Notes: a model not told the origin generated them from the sequence alone. A DNA stretch of 64,000 nt from DAOUKH01 sp965207995 (GCA_965207995.1 OZ242299.1:1736001-1800000); one strand, 5' to 3'. Counted from the stretch's first letter, positions 6,962 to 15,409 are shown. Made by a program: numbers and translations.

Positions 6962-8224
6962 GTGACCAAGCCGAGTAAGCCCAAAGGCTTCCTGTTCGAC
7001 ATCCGCGTCCTCGAGGTCGCCGACCACCGGGGCGAGTTCCTGGGGAAGCTACTCGCCGGGGCGGGTGCCGACGTGGTCAAGGTCGAGCCGCCCGCGGGCG
7101 CCGCGACGCGGGAGATCGGCCCCTTCTACGAGGACAGCGGCGACGCTGAGCAGAGCCTGCACTTCTGGCACTACAACGTCGGCAAGCGGGCGGTCACCCT
7201 CGATCTGGAACAAGAGGAGGGGCGGCGCATCTTCAAGCAGCTCGCCGCGGACGTCGACGTCATGGTCGAGACGCACCCGCCGGGCTACCTGGCGTCGCTG
7301 GGCTTGGGCTACGACGACCTGAAGGCGGAGAACCCCGGGCTGGTCTACGCCTCCATCACCGACTTCGGCCAGGACGGGCCGCGGCGGGACTGGCGGGGCT
7401 CCGACCTGGTGCACCTCGCGCTCGGCGGGGTGATGATGAACTGCGGCTACGACTCCCGGCCCGACGGGACGTACGATACGCCGCCCATCGCGCCGCAGAT
7501 GTGGCACGCCAGCCACATCACCTGCAACCAGACCTATATCGCCATCCTCGGCGCGCTCATGTACCGCGAGCGTTCGGGGCAGGGCCAGCACATCGACTCC
7601 TCGATCCACCACGCCGTCAACGTGAGCACGGAGATGGACATCCCGTTCTTCGTCTACAACCGGATGCCGCTGCGCCGCCAGACGGGGCGCCACGCCTCCA
7701 CGTCGCAATCGACGAACTCGCAGGCGCTCACCAAGGACGGGCGCTACGTCAACGCGAGCATGGGCATCGGGGTGGGTGCGAAGGCGCAGGTCGACATGCT
7801 CCGCGAACACGGCGTCGCCGACGACCTAGCTGATCCGAAGTACGACGACCCGGAGGCGCTGCGCGACCCCGCCGCGATGCGGCACGTCAACGACCTCATC
7901 AAGCGCTGGATCGGCAGCTACAAGTTCGACGAGGACTTGTGGAAGATCGGCCAGAGCTACAAGCTGCACTGGGTGCCGATCCGCCGTCCCGAGGAGAACC
8001 TCGAGGATGAGCACTGGCGCGCCCGCAAGACCTTCGCCGAGGTCGAGCACGAGGACCTAGGGCAGAGCTTCACCTATAACGGCGCGCCGTGGATGGCGGA
8101 GCACTGCCCGTGGACGGTGGGCCCGCGGGCGCCGCATCTGGGCGAGCACACCGGCGAAGTCCTCGGCGGCCTCGGGCTCGACGAGGCCGCGATCGAGGCG
8201 CTGCGAGCGCAGGGCGTTGTTTGA
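6962..8224 (+). CDS. CaiB/BaiF CoA-transferase family III protein
   Basis: A 420-aa family III CoA-transferase-like protein. The N-terminal Rossmann segment (RVLEVADHRGEFLGKLLAGAGADVVKVEPP) with YNVGKRAVTLDL and the later SGQGQHIDSS are family hallmarks. GTG 6962 is chosen because GGAGG lies 5 nt upstream; the frame is open from a TTG at 6902. The catalytic aspartate, normally about 21-22 residues before the TGxGQ motif, is absent: that stretch reads HASHITCNQ. The same loss is seen in 31830-33059. It heads a cluster with a flavin monooxygenase and a hydrolase. The substrate is unknown, and CoA transfer by the usual mechanism is doubtful. Confidence 0.85.
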   Translation: MTKPSKPKGFLFDIRVLEVADHRGEFLGKLLAGAGADVVKVEPPAGAATREIGPFYEDSGDAEQSLHFWHYNVGKRAVTLDLEQEEGRRIFKQLAADVDVMVETHPPGYLASLGLGYDDLKAENPGLVYASITDFGQDGPRRDWRGSDLVHLALGGVMMNCGYDSRPDGTYDTPPIAPQMWHASHITCNQTYIAILGALMYRERSGQGQHIDSSIHHAVNVSTEMDIPFFVYNRMPLRRQTGRHASTSQSTNSQALTKDGRYVNASMGIGVGAKAQVDMLREHGVADDLADPKYDDPEALRDPAAMRHVNDLIKRWIGSYKFDEDLWKIGQSYKLHWVPIRRPEENLEDEHWRARKTFAEVEHEDLGQSFTYNGAPWMAEHCPWTVGPRAPHLGEHTGEVLGGLGLDEAAIEALRAQGVV

Positions 8225-8240
8225 GGCCGGGCCCGTTTCG

Positions 8241-8268
8241 TTGACTTCTAACGGGGCCGGGCTACACT
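8241..8268 (+). promoter_or_regulatory. Promoter upstream of LLM oxidoreductase
   Basis: TTGACT (8241-8246), 16-bp spacer, TACACT (8263-8268); start predicted near 8275, about 33 nt before the ATG at 8308. Confidence 0.65.
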
Positions 8269-8307
8269 AACTTTCCATTCTGTTCCGGGTCTGTGCCGGA
8301 GGCCGCG

Positions 8308-9546
8308 ATGCGCTTCTATTGGTTCCACCTGATGCCCTATCAGGACCTTCCCCCCGACTTCTCCACGAAGTACCCGAGCGTGTGGGTCGATCCCCCGAGC
8401 GACCTCTTCGATCCGGCGGCGGGGCACCGTATGTACAACGAGTACATGGACGAGCTGGAGTTCGCCGCGAAGATGGGCTTCGACGGCGTCTGCGTCAACG
8501 AGCACCACCAGAACGCCTACGGCCTGATGCCGTCGCCGAACATCATCGCCGCGTCGCTGGCGCGCAGCACGGCGAACTGCGCCGTGGTGGTGCTGGGGAA
8601 CAGCATCGCGCTTTACAACCCGCCGATTCGCGTCGCGGAGGAGTTCGCCATGCTCGACGTGATCAGCGGCGGGCGGCTGGTCGCCGGCTTCCCGGTGGGC
8701 AGCTCGATGGACACGAATTACTGCTACGGGGCGACGCCCGCGACGCTCCGCGATAAGTACGACGAGGCCCACAACCTGATCATCAAGGCATGGACGGAGT
8801 CCGAGCCCTTCCACTTCAACGGCAAGTACACCCAGCTGCGGTACGTCAACACCTGGCCCAAGCCGATCCAGAAGCCGCACCCGCCGGTGTGGGTGCCAGG
8901 CGGTGGCAGCATCGAGACGTGGAAGTGGGTCACCGAGCGGGACTACATGTACTCCTACCTGAGCTACTCGGGCTACAAGCGCGGGGAGCAGGTCCTGAGC
9001 GGTTTCTGGAACACCGTGGATGAGCTGGGCGTCGAGCGGAACCCCTACCGCGCCGGCTTCCTACAGTTGGTCGCGGTGGCGAACTCCGACGCCGAGGCGG
9101 AGGAGCTGTACTGGCCGCACGCCAAGTACTTCTACGACAAGTGTCTGCACATCGCGCCGAAGTTCGCCGAGGCGCCCGGCTACCGCACCGTTGCCACCAT
9201 CGAGGCCGGCCTGGAATCGCAGTTCGCCGCCCCGGCCAGGGACAAGCGGAAGGAGCTGACCTGGAAGGACCTCATCGACGGCGGATTCGTCATCGCCGGC
9301 GGGCCGTCGACGGTGCGCGACATGCTGGGGGACGTCATCAAGCGCCTCAACGTCGGGCACCTGATGTTCCTGGCGCACTTTGGCGACATGCCGCGCGAAA
9401 AGACGATGTACAACACCGAGATGATCGCCAAGGAGATACTCCCGCACCTGCGGCCGATGTGGTCGGAGTGGGAGGACCGCTGGTATCCGCAGGGCCTCTC
9501 GCAAGAGGAGCTCCGCACCCCGGCGGCGCTGGCGAACGGCGGCTAG
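8308..9546 (+). CDS. LLM-class flavin-dependent monooxygenase
   Basis: A bacterial-luciferase-like TIM-barrel protein of 412 aa that would use reduced FMN (or F420) and oxygen to oxidise an organic substrate. Typical features are MRFYWFHLMPY at the N-terminus, GFDGVCVNEHH (strand 2 with the conserved Glu-His-His), LGNSIALYNPPIRVAEE and the GGRLVAGFPVGS substrate/flavin region. ATG 8308 has GGAGG 5 nt upstream. It has its own promoter and is followed after 28 bp by an alpha/beta hydrolase, suggesting a pathway of oxidation then hydrolysis. The substrate is not predictable. Confidence 0.9.
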   Translation: MRFYWFHLMPYQDLPPDFSTKYPSVWVDPPSDLFDPAAGHRMYNEYMDELEFAAKMGFDGVCVNEHHQNAYGLMPSPNIIAASLARSTANCAVVVLGNSIALYNPPIRVAEEFAMLDVISGGRLVAGFPVGSSMDTNYCYGATPATLRDKYDEAHNLIIKAWTESEPFHFNGKYTQLRYVNTWPKPIQKPHPPVWVPGGGSIETWKWVTERDYMYSYLSYSGYKRGEQVLSGFWNTVDELGVERNPYRAGFLQLVAVANSDAEAEELYWPHAKYFYDKCLHIAPKFAEAPGYRTVATIEAGLESQFAAPARDKRKELTWKDLIDGGFVIAGGPSTVRDMLGDVIKRLNVGHLMFLAHFGDMPREKTMYNTEMIAKEILPHLRPMWSEWEDRWYPQGLSQEELRTPAALANGG

Positions 9547-9574
9547 GCAGCACCGAGAAGGCAGGAATCAGAAC

Positions 9575-10357
9575 ATGGCCGATCGGCAGCGGGTATCGGT
9601 TCGAGGAACGTTTGAGGTCGACGTGTGGGCCGCGGGCGAAGGCCCGCCCCTGGTCTTTCTGCACGGCGTCGCGGGGCTGCCGTCGTGGCCCGATTGGCTC
9701 GACGGCTTCGCCGCCGACCACCGGGTCGTCGCGCCGGTGCTGCCCGGCTTCGGCGATTCCACCGGCCTGGACGACCTGACCGACTTCCTCGACCTCACGC
9801 TTTATCACCTCGACCTGTTCGACGCGCTGGGCGTCGAGCAACCCATCCTCGTGGGGCACTCGCTCGGCGGGGCCATCGCGGCGGAGATCGCGGCGATCGC
9901 GAACACGTCGGTGTCGAAGCTCGTGCTGGCATCGCCGTTCGGTCTGTGGGACGACGAGAACCCCGCCGCCGACATCTTCGCCACCACGGAGAAGGACACC
10001 GCGCAGCTTTCGTGGGCCGACCCGGAAGCGGCGCTGAAGCGAGGGCTCTACACGATCCCCGACGACGTGGAGGAGAAGAAGGTCGCGGTGATCGACCGCG
10101 CGAAGTCGCTTTCGACGGCGGGCAAGTTCCTCTGGCCGATACCGGACAAGGGACTGCGGAAACGCATCCATCGGATCGCGGCCCCGACGCTGCTCATCTG
10201 GGGCGGGTCGGATAAGATCGTGCCGCCGTCCTACGGGGGACTCTTCCAAGACCTCATCGCCGGCTCACGGCTCGTCACCATCCCCGACGCCGGCCACTAT
10301 CCAATGCTGGAGCAGCCCGACGCCTTCACCGCGGCGCTGCGGGAGTTCCTGGGGTAG
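9575..10357 (+). CDS. Alpha/beta hydrolase
   Basis: A 260-aa cytosolic hydrolase. It has the oxyanion HG motif (FLHGVAG), the nucleophile elbow GHSLGG with Ser near residue 96, a likely acid in IWGGSDKIVP near 213, and the catalytic His in DAGHYPMLEQP near 240. It looks like the meta-cleavage hydrolase / haloperoxidase-like branch of the fold. It follows the LLM monooxygenase by 28 bp and is probably cotranscribed, so it may hydrolyse the ester or lactone formed by that enzyme; this is inference. Confidence 0.9.
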   Translation: MADRQRVSVRGTFEVDVWAAGEGPPLVFLHGVAGLPSWPDWLDGFAADHRVVAPVLPGFGDSTGLDDLTDFLDLTLYHLDLFDALGVEQPILVGHSLGGAIAAEIAAIANTSVSKLVLASPFGLWDDENPAADIFATTEKDTAQLSWADPEAALKRGLYTIPDDVEEKKVAVIDRAKSLSTAGKFLWPIPDKGLRKRIHRIAAPTLLIWGGSDKIVPPSYGGLFQDLIAGSRLVTIPDAGHYPMLEQPDAFTAALREFLG

Positions 10358-10361
10358 CGCA

Positions 10362-10400
10362 CATGGGTGAGTTGCCGCTCCAGGCATTGGAGTACCCATG
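10362..10400. repeat. Nested palindrome between hydrolase and small ORF
   Basis: CATGGGT (10362-10368) is repeated inverted as ACCCATG (10394-10400), and inside it CTCCA (10378-10382) pairs with TGGAG (10388-10392). It could be the hydrolase terminator, although it has no T-tract, or an operator for the next gene. Confidence 0.4.
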
Positions 10401-10481
10401 CCAAAGCGGATGACAACCGTTGTGGGGGGGCAATCTCAGCGTCTACTGGATGGTATTCTGAGGACGAAGGAACGGAGCCCA

Positions 10482-10781
10482 ATGAGCCCCCCTGAAGAGT
10501 TTCTACTTGATAGGTTGCAGGATGATCGGCTTCGCGTCGTTGGGCCGATCTTAGTGTCGCGGACTATGGAGGACGACAAAGTGGTCCTGGAAGCTCACGA
10601 GCTCAATGAGTTCGGCTTCGGCGCCACGATGTCGGAGGCCGGCGCCGATTTGCAGACCGCTATCGTCGAGCTTTACTTCACCCTAGAGGCCGAGCGAGGC
10701 CGCCTTGGGCCTGACCTCGCGGCGGTTCGCGAAACGCTCACTCGGAAGATCCGCATGGCCGATCTCTCTCTCCGCTCGTGA
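10482..10781 (+). CDS. Small protein, possibly HicB-like antitoxin domain
   Basis: A 99-aa protein when started at ATG 10482 (GGAG 4 nt upstream, TATTCT at 10454-10459); the frame is open from ATG 10398, but that N-terminus is not protein-like. The central stretch ELNEFGFGATMSEAGADL followed by LQTAIVELYFTLEAERGRLG recalls HicB-type domains (strand, G-x-G-x-T, then a helix of the form A..dL...l..l). No HicA-like partner is adjacent; the next genes are a DNA methyltransferase and a nuclease. Function is uncertain. Confidence 0.55.
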   Translation: MSPPEEFLLDRLQDDRLRVVGPILVSRTMEDDKVVLEAHELNEFGFGATMSEAGADLQTAIVELYFTLEAERGRLGPDLAAVRETLTRKIRMADLSLRS

Positions 10782-10885
10782 GTTCGACGGTGACAGATGG
10801 GGCTTGTTTCCGTGAGCGCGCAACGCTAACAATGATGGCCGCCGTTGTTCGCAGCTAGCACGTCTGGGCTAGGAGGTCCTTAAGC

Positions 10886-11809
10886 GTGGAGCACTTGGAC
10901 GAAGTCCTCCATGGGGACTGCGAGGAAGTCCTCAAACGAGTCCCCGATAGCTCCGTGGACCTCATCTTCACCTCACCGCCCTATGCCGACCAGCGCCAGA
11001 AGACCTACGGTGGCGTTCATCCCGACCGATATGTCGAATGGTTCGCGCCAAAGGCCGACCAGTTCTTTCGTGTGCTGAAGCCGACCGGCACGTTCGTGCT
11101 GAATATCAAGGAGCGCGTTGTAAATGGAGAGCGCCATACATACGTCATTGAGCTAATACGTGAATTGAGAAGGCGCGGTTGGCTCTGGACAGAAGAGTTC
11201 ATGTGGCACAAGAAGAACTCCTACCCCGGCAAGTGGCCGAACCGATTCCGAGACAACTGGGAGCGACTGCTCCAGTTCAACAAGCAGAAAGAGTTCCGGA
11301 TGTATCAAGAGGCCGTCATGGTTCCGGTCGGAGACTGGGCGAAGGACCGCCTGGCAAACCTCAGTGAGACCGACAGGATCCGAGACGAGTCCCGGGTTGG
11401 TAGCGGGTTTGGCAAAAACGTTTCCAATTGGGTCGGGCGCGAGATGGTGTACCCAAACAACGTCATCCACATGGCTACGGAATCGTCCAATAAGGATCAC
11501 AGTGCGGTTTTCCCGGTAGGGCTGCCGGCATGGTTCATTAACCTGTTCACGTTGCCGGGCGACACGGTGCTTGACCCGTTCATCGGATCGGGGAGCACTG
11601 CAGTCGCTGCGGTGCAGCTTGGCAGACGCTACCTAGGTGTCGACGTGAACGTCGAGTATGTCGAACTCAGTCGCCAGCGAATCAAGGATTTGCAGATTAG
11701 ACTGCCGGGCATAGCGGAAGAACAACGGCCCTATGGATCGTCGTCGGACAGGACGGTGCGTCCCAATGAAACCGCTGGACATCGACTCAGTCAACGCTTA
11801 CGTCAGTGA
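10886..11809 (+). CDS. Type II DNA methyltransferase, beta-class (N4-C or N6-A)
   Basis: Transfers a methyl group from SAM to an exocyclic amine in DNA. The catalytic motif IV is TSPPY (residues 29-33) and the SAM-binding motif DPFIGSGST comes later (about 230-238), the motif order of beta-class enzymes; SPPY is commonest in N4-cytosine methylases. The protein is 307 aa. GTG 10886 follows AGGAGG by 9 nt. The gene overlaps the nuclease gene by 44 bp in another frame. Lower GC and different codon use from the flanking genes indicate lateral gain of the pair. Confidence 0.92.
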   Translation: MEHLDEVLHGDCEEVLKRVPDSSVDLIFTSPPYADQRQKTYGGVHPDRYVEWFAPKADQFFRVLKPTGTFVLNIKERVVNGERHTYVIELIRELRRRGWLWTEEFMWHKKNSYPGKWPNRFRDNWERLLQFNKQKEFRMYQEAVMVPVGDWAKDRLANLSETDRIRDESRVGSGFGKNVSNWVGREMVYPNNVIHMATESSNKDHSAVFPVGLPAWFINLFTLPGDTVLDPFIGSGSTAVAAVQLGRRYLGVDVNVEYVELSRQRIKDLQIRLPGIAEEQRPYGSSSDRTVRPNETAGHRLSQRLRQ

Positions 11810-12524
11810 GAATATCGTTGACTTCCACAACCGTAGGCTGAAGTCACTCGAAGAGCTGGGCCTCAGAAAACTGCTTCGTAAGAACCCGTATCTGTTCAAA
11901 GCCAAGAACATAACGCGGGCCAGCGACCTGATTGACGGACTCCTTGAAGCGTTCCTGTCTTCATCGGAAGAGAAGCTCTTCGGAGACTTCCTTGAGAAGC
12001 TTGCGGTCTTCATCGCTGGACAAACCTCGGGAGGACACAAGTCAACCGCCCCTGGTGTCGACCTGGAGTTCTTCAATAGCGACGTTCACTATGTCGTATC
12101 GATCAAGTCCGGTACCAACTGGGGAAATAGTTCTCAGCACAGCCAGCTTGCCCAAGATCTGACCAATGCTGTCAGAAGGGTCAAGCAAGCAAATCCCAGG
12201 GCACACGTTCAGCCCGTGCTAGGTATCTGCTACGGGAAGACCCGCACGAATCACACGGCAAAAGGGTACTTGAAGGTGGTCGGACAGAATTTTTGGTACC
12301 TAATCAGTGAGAACGAGCAACTGTATACGGATATCGTCGAACCCATTGGGTACCAGGCCAAACAACACAATGATGGCTTCGCCCGGGAAAAGGGCAATTT
12401 GACCAATAGGCTTACGAAGACATTCATGGACGACTTCTGTGATCAGTCTGGCGCCATCAACTGGCTAGAGCTGGTTCGTTTCAACAGTGGAAACTTCGAT
12501 CTGGATAGGTTCTTGCCAGCATAG
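11766..12524 (+). CDS. Type II restriction endonuclease, PmeII/EcoO109I-like
   Basis: A 252-aa nuclease next to its methyltransferase. The sequence pattern (RKNPYLFKAKN, SSSEEKLFGDFLE, GVDLEF, SIKSGTNWGNSSQ, GICYGKT, GQNFWYLIS) matches, from memory, the family annotated as PmeII-type restriction enzymes. The PD-(D/E)xK core would be Asp99 and Lys114, but the usual Glu two residues before the Lys is Ser112 (SIK). ATG 11766 gives a sensible N-terminus (MKPLDIDSVNAYV); the frame is open from 11733. The recognition site cannot be inferred from the sequence. Confidence 0.82.
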   Translation: MKPLDIDSVNAYVSENIVDFHNRRLKSLEELGLRKLLRKNPYLFKAKNITRASDLIDGLLEAFLSSSEEKLFGDFLEKLAVFIAGQTSGGHKSTAPGVDLEFFNSDVHYVVSIKSGTNWGNSSQHSQLAQDLTNAVRRVKQANPRAHVQPVLGICYGKTRTNHTAKGYLKVVGQNFWYLISENEQLYTDIVEPIGYQAKQHNDGFAREKGNLTNRLTKTFMDDFCDQSGAINWLELVRFNSGNFDLDRFLPA

Positions 12525-12589
12525 CCTCGAGGGGGTTCGAGGAATCACCCCGAGGAGAGCGGGATGCCGTGGGAGGTATTGGGTTAGCG

Positions 12590-13171
12590 ATGAGCCAGAC
12601 AGGGAACGTGGGCGACCATCTGACGAAGGAGCAGCTTGAGGCCGGCTTCGGAGACGTCCTAGAGTCTCCCAAGGACAACGGTCCTCTGGTGAAGATCGTC
12701 CGGAGGCCCGGCGTGGACCAGCGTGAGGTCATCGCCGAGGGCGAGCTCGACGTCGACCTTGGCCTCGTCGGCGACAACTGGAAGGCCAGGCCGAACCCGA
12801 CCACCCCCGACGGCAAGGCAGACCCGGTGGCGCAGATCACGATCATCAACGCGCGCCTCCTCGCGCTGCTGGCTGGGCCGGAGGAGCGGTGGCGGCTTGC
12901 GGGCGATCAGCTTCTCATCGACCTCGACATGAGCATTGAGAACCTGCCCCCGGGAACGCGGCTGAGCATCGGCTCGGCGGTGATCGAGATCTCCGAGAAG
13001 CCGCACACCGGCTGCGCGAAGTTCGCGGCGCGTTTCGGCCAGGACGCCCTTCGCTTCATCAGCACTCCAGAGGGAAGGGCGCGGCGTCTCCGCGGCGTCA
13101 ACACGAGGGTCGTGCAGTCGGGCACGATTCGCGCTGGGGACGTCGCGGTCAAACTGCCTCCGGCGGAGTAG
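12590..13171 (+). CDS. MOSC domain-containing protein
   Basis: A 193-aa stand-alone MOSC protein (the C-terminal domain of molybdenum cofactor sulfurases and of mARC/YiiM-type enzymes). The motif ENLPPGTRLSIGSAVIEIS is followed by PHTGCAKF with the conserved cysteine Cys142. MOSC proteins handle molybdenum cofactor sulfur or reduce N-hydroxylated compounds. ATG 12590 is preferred; a GTG at 12569 is in frame. GC content returns to the high background here, marking the right edge of the restriction-modification insert. Confidence 0.82.
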   Translation: MSQTGNVGDHLTKEQLEAGFGDVLESPKDNGPLVKIVRRPGVDQREVIAEGELDVDLGLVGDNWKARPNPTTPDGKADPVAQITIINARLLALLAGPEERWRLAGDQLLIDLDMSIENLPPGTRLSIGSAVIEISEKPHTGCAKFAARFGQDALRFISTPEGRARRLRGVNTRVVQSGTIRAGDVAVKLPPAE

Positions 13172-13191
13172 CGAGGGGCCCCTCATCACAA

Positions 13192-13212
13192 TCTTCTCCC
13201 GCTGGGAGAAGA
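13192..13212. repeat. Dispersed intergenic palindrome, copy 1
   Basis: TCTTCTCCC, GCT, GGGAGAAGA: a perfect 9-bp inverted repeat in the gap between two convergent genes. Similar short CTCTCCC/GGGAGAG palindromes recur at 29192-29209, 31739-31768, 40708-40726 and 40825-40843. Confidence 0.6.
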
Positions 13213-13264
13213 GGCCGGACCTCCCGGCCCCACACGGGCGCTTTGCCTGGGCTCGTCTCCGGGG

Positions 13265-13744
13265 CTAGGCCCTTTCCGGCGCGGTGATGGGGCCCTTGGG
13301 GTCGCCGGGGATTTGGATGAGCTTGAGGCGGATGCCGTCGGGGTCGTTGACGAAGACGGCGCCTGATTGAAGGCCGTCGGGCCTGGGGTTCTCGGTGCGC
13401 GAGGCGGTGAGGACGTCGGCGCCCGCGGCCACGAGCCGCTCGACGACCGCGTCGAGGTCGGAGACGCGGATTCCCACGTGGCTGTAGCCGATCTCGACGG
13501 CGTCGCGCTTCGGCTTGGCCAGCCCGTCCACGTGCAGCTGCTGGAGCTGGAGGGTAAAGCCGTCGCGCTCCAGCCAGACGCCGGTGAGGCGGATGTCGGT
13601 CCGACCCAGCAGGCGCGTCGAGGGGCTGCCCACGGTGTCGATCTCGTAGAGGGGACGGAAGCCAAGGACGTCTTCGTAGAACCGGCGCGAGCGTTCGAGG
13701 TCGGAGACGCGGAAGCAGAGGTGCGAGACGCGCTGGATACTCAT
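13265..13744 (-). CDS. VOC-family (glyoxalase/dioxygenase fold) protein
   Basis: A 159-aa protein with two beta-alpha-beta-beta-beta modules. The first begins with SHLCFRVSDLERSRRFYEDVLGF and the second with YSHVGIRVSDLDAVVERL. The usual last metal ligand, Glu in DPDG-x-x-x-E, is replaced by Lys here (NDPDGIRLKLIQIP), so metal binding may be altered. It lies 13 bp downstream of an amidohydrolase in the same direction and is probably cotranscribed with it. The substrate is unknown. Confidence 0.85.
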   Translation of the reverse strand: MSIQRVSHLCFRVSDLERSRRFYEDVLGFRPLYEIDTVGSPSTRLLGRTDIRLTGVWLERDGFTLQLQQLHVDGLAKPKRDAVEIGYSHVGIRVSDLDAVVERLVAAGADVLTASRTENPRPDGLQSGAVFVNDPDGIRLKLIQIPGDPKGPITAPERA

Positions 13745-13757
13745 GCGGAGGCCCGGC

Positions 13758-14885
13758 CTAGAGTTCGATGTGGTAGAGCTCGGCGGCGTTGTCGAAGAGG
13801 ATCCTCTGCGAGACGCGGTCGGGTAGGCCGCCGAAGCAGCGGTCGATCACCGCGTGAGAGTTGGGCCAGGTGGAGTCGGAGTGTGGGTAGTCGTTGCCCC
13901 ACATGTAGCTGTGCTCGCCGTAATCGCCGGCGTTGGCCGCGCCCACGGCGTCGTCGAGGAAGGTGACCCACACCTGGCGCTTCATGTACTCGGACGGTTC
14001 CATGCTCAGAGGATTGCCGATCTTGGCGGCGAACTTCTCGTTGGCGTGGTTCAGGCGCTGCATGAAGTGAGGCAGCCATCCCGTGTCGCATTCCGCGGCG
14101 ATGATCTTGAGCAGGGGGAAGCGTTCGAGGACGCCGCCGAGGACGATGTCGGCAATGGAACGCTGAATTTCCTGGATCAGGTTGGCGTATTTGGCAGGGC
14201 CTCCCTGGGCCGGGTCGACGCCGAGCGGGGGAATGCTGCTCTCGGGGCCCATCCCGGAAACGATGTGCAGCGAGAGCGGCATGGAGAGCTCTTGAGCCGC
14301 CTCCCAGAGTGGGTCGTACATCCGGTGGCTGTAGGGCCGGCTGAGCGGGGGCGAGGCCCAGATCATGCCGCCCTTCAAGCCGAGGTCGGCGGCCCGGCGC
14401 AGCTCCTGGGCGCCGCGTTCGATGTCCCAAAGGGAGATCAGCGCGATGCCGTGGAGTCGGTCCGGGGCGTAGGAGCAGAACTCGTGCAGCCAATCGTTGT
14501 AGACCTGGAAGCAGGCGTGCTGCAACTCGGGGTAGTCCATGGGGAAGAGCCGGAGTCCCAGCGTGCTGTAGAGGACTTCGGCCTCGACCCCGTCGGCGTC
14601 CTGGTCTTCGAGCCGCGCCTCGGGGTCCCAGCCGCCGGGCCGAGCATCCTTCATGGTCGATCTGAGGAGGTGCTCGGTGAGATCCTTATCGTCCTTGCCA
14701 AGTGCCCACGCTCCCGAGATCTGCTGCCGGCCGAGGCCGGGAATCGAGAAGTGGCAGCCGACGCCGTTCTCGTTGTCGAGGACGCGGGGCGCTTGGTCGC
14801 GGAACCGTTCGTCGAGCCGATCGGCCCACAGGTCGCCGGGCTCCATAGTGTGGGAATCGCTCGAAATCGCTCGCCGCGTGGTCAT
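13758..14885 (-). CDS. Amidohydrolase-2 family protein (decarboxylase/hydrolase)
   Basis: A 375-aa TIM-barrel metal-dependent hydrolase of the ACMSD / 2-pyrone-4,6-dicarboxylate hydrolase-like group. It starts MTTRRAISSDSHTMEP, with the SDSH metal-binding motif, and ends near WGNDYPHSDSTWP, where the conserved Asp sits (D-Y-P-H). ATG 14885 is chosen because the upstream extension of the open frame is low-complexity. Such enzymes decarboxylate or hydrolyse aromatic-ring-cleavage intermediates. It forms an operon with the VOC protein. Confidence 0.88.
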   Translation of the reverse strand: MTTRRAISSDSHTMEPGDLWADRLDERFRDQAPRVLDNENGVGCHFSIPGLGRQQISGAWALGKDDKDLTEHLLRSTMKDARPGGWDPEARLEDQDADGVEAEVLYSTLGLRLFPMDYPELQHACFQVYNDWLHEFCSYAPDRLHGIALISLWDIERGAQELRRAADLGLKGGMIWASPPLSRPYSHRMYDPLWEAAQELSMPLSLHIVSGMGPESSIPPLGVDPAQGGPAKYANLIQEIQRSIADIVLGGVLERFPLLKIIAAECDTGWLPHFMQRLNHANEKFAAKIGNPLSMEPSEYMKRQVWVTFLDDAVGAANAGDYGEHSYMWGNDYPHSDSTWPNSHAVIDRCFGGLPDRVSQRILFDNAAELYHIEL

Positions 14886-14988
14886 ACTGCGCCTCCCGCG
14901 GCCTGCCGCCTTCGGCGCGGCCGCAGGGCGACTATAGGCCAAGGCGCGGAGGCTGCCAAGGAGCGAACGCGGGAGGGGCGGGGCCTGC

Positions 14989-15384
14989 TTAGAGGACGGC
15001 GTCCTCGCCGGCCAGGGCCTCGGCCTTGGCGCGGTCGTCGGCGGTGAGGGCGATCATCGAGTAGCCGTCGTGGCGGCTGAGGATGTGCAGGCTGCGGATG
15101 TTGACGCCGGCCTGCTTGAAGCGTTCCGCCACTTTCGCCAGTGCGCCGGGCTCGTCGGGGAGCCGAAGGACGAGGGTTTCGTCGGTGATTGAGCGGAATC
15201 CCGCGTCTTTGAGTACGTGAAGGGCACGGTCGTTGTCGTTTGTGGAGAGGACGACGACACCCCGTTCGCCGACTCCGCCTTCGGCGTCGATGGTCTCGAT
15301 ATTGATGCCCGCATCGGCCAGAGCCGAGCTGATGTCGGCGATGACTCCGACCTCGTTCTTTACCGTGACGATGATGCGGCTCAT
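14989..15384 (-). CDS. Tandem ACT-domain protein
   Basis: 131 aa consisting of two ACT domains only: SRIIVTVKNEVGVIADISSA and LVLRLPDEPGALAKVAERF, each followed by a GINIETI or GVNIRSL strand. ACT pairs bind amino acids as allosteric sensors. The gene begins 25 bp after histidine decarboxylase, with a good ribosome site (GAGGAG), so it is probably cotranscribed with that enzyme and might sense histidine or another amino acid; this is inference. Confidence 0.85.
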   Translation of the reverse strand: MSRIIVTVKNEVGVIADISSALADAGINIETIDAEGGVGERGVVVLSTNDNDRALHVLKDAGFRSITDETLVLRLPDEPGALAKVAERFKQAGVNIRSLHILSRHDGYSMIALTADDRAKAEALAGEDAVL

Positions 15385-15409
15385 CGGCGTCTCCTCAGGC
15401 CTATCCGGG

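Noticed and set aside
4276..12524. Integrated phage or complete mobile element covering DUF3800 to the restriction system
   Set aside because: No integrase, transposase or attachment repeats; housekeeping-like high-GC genes lie between the two low-GC patches.
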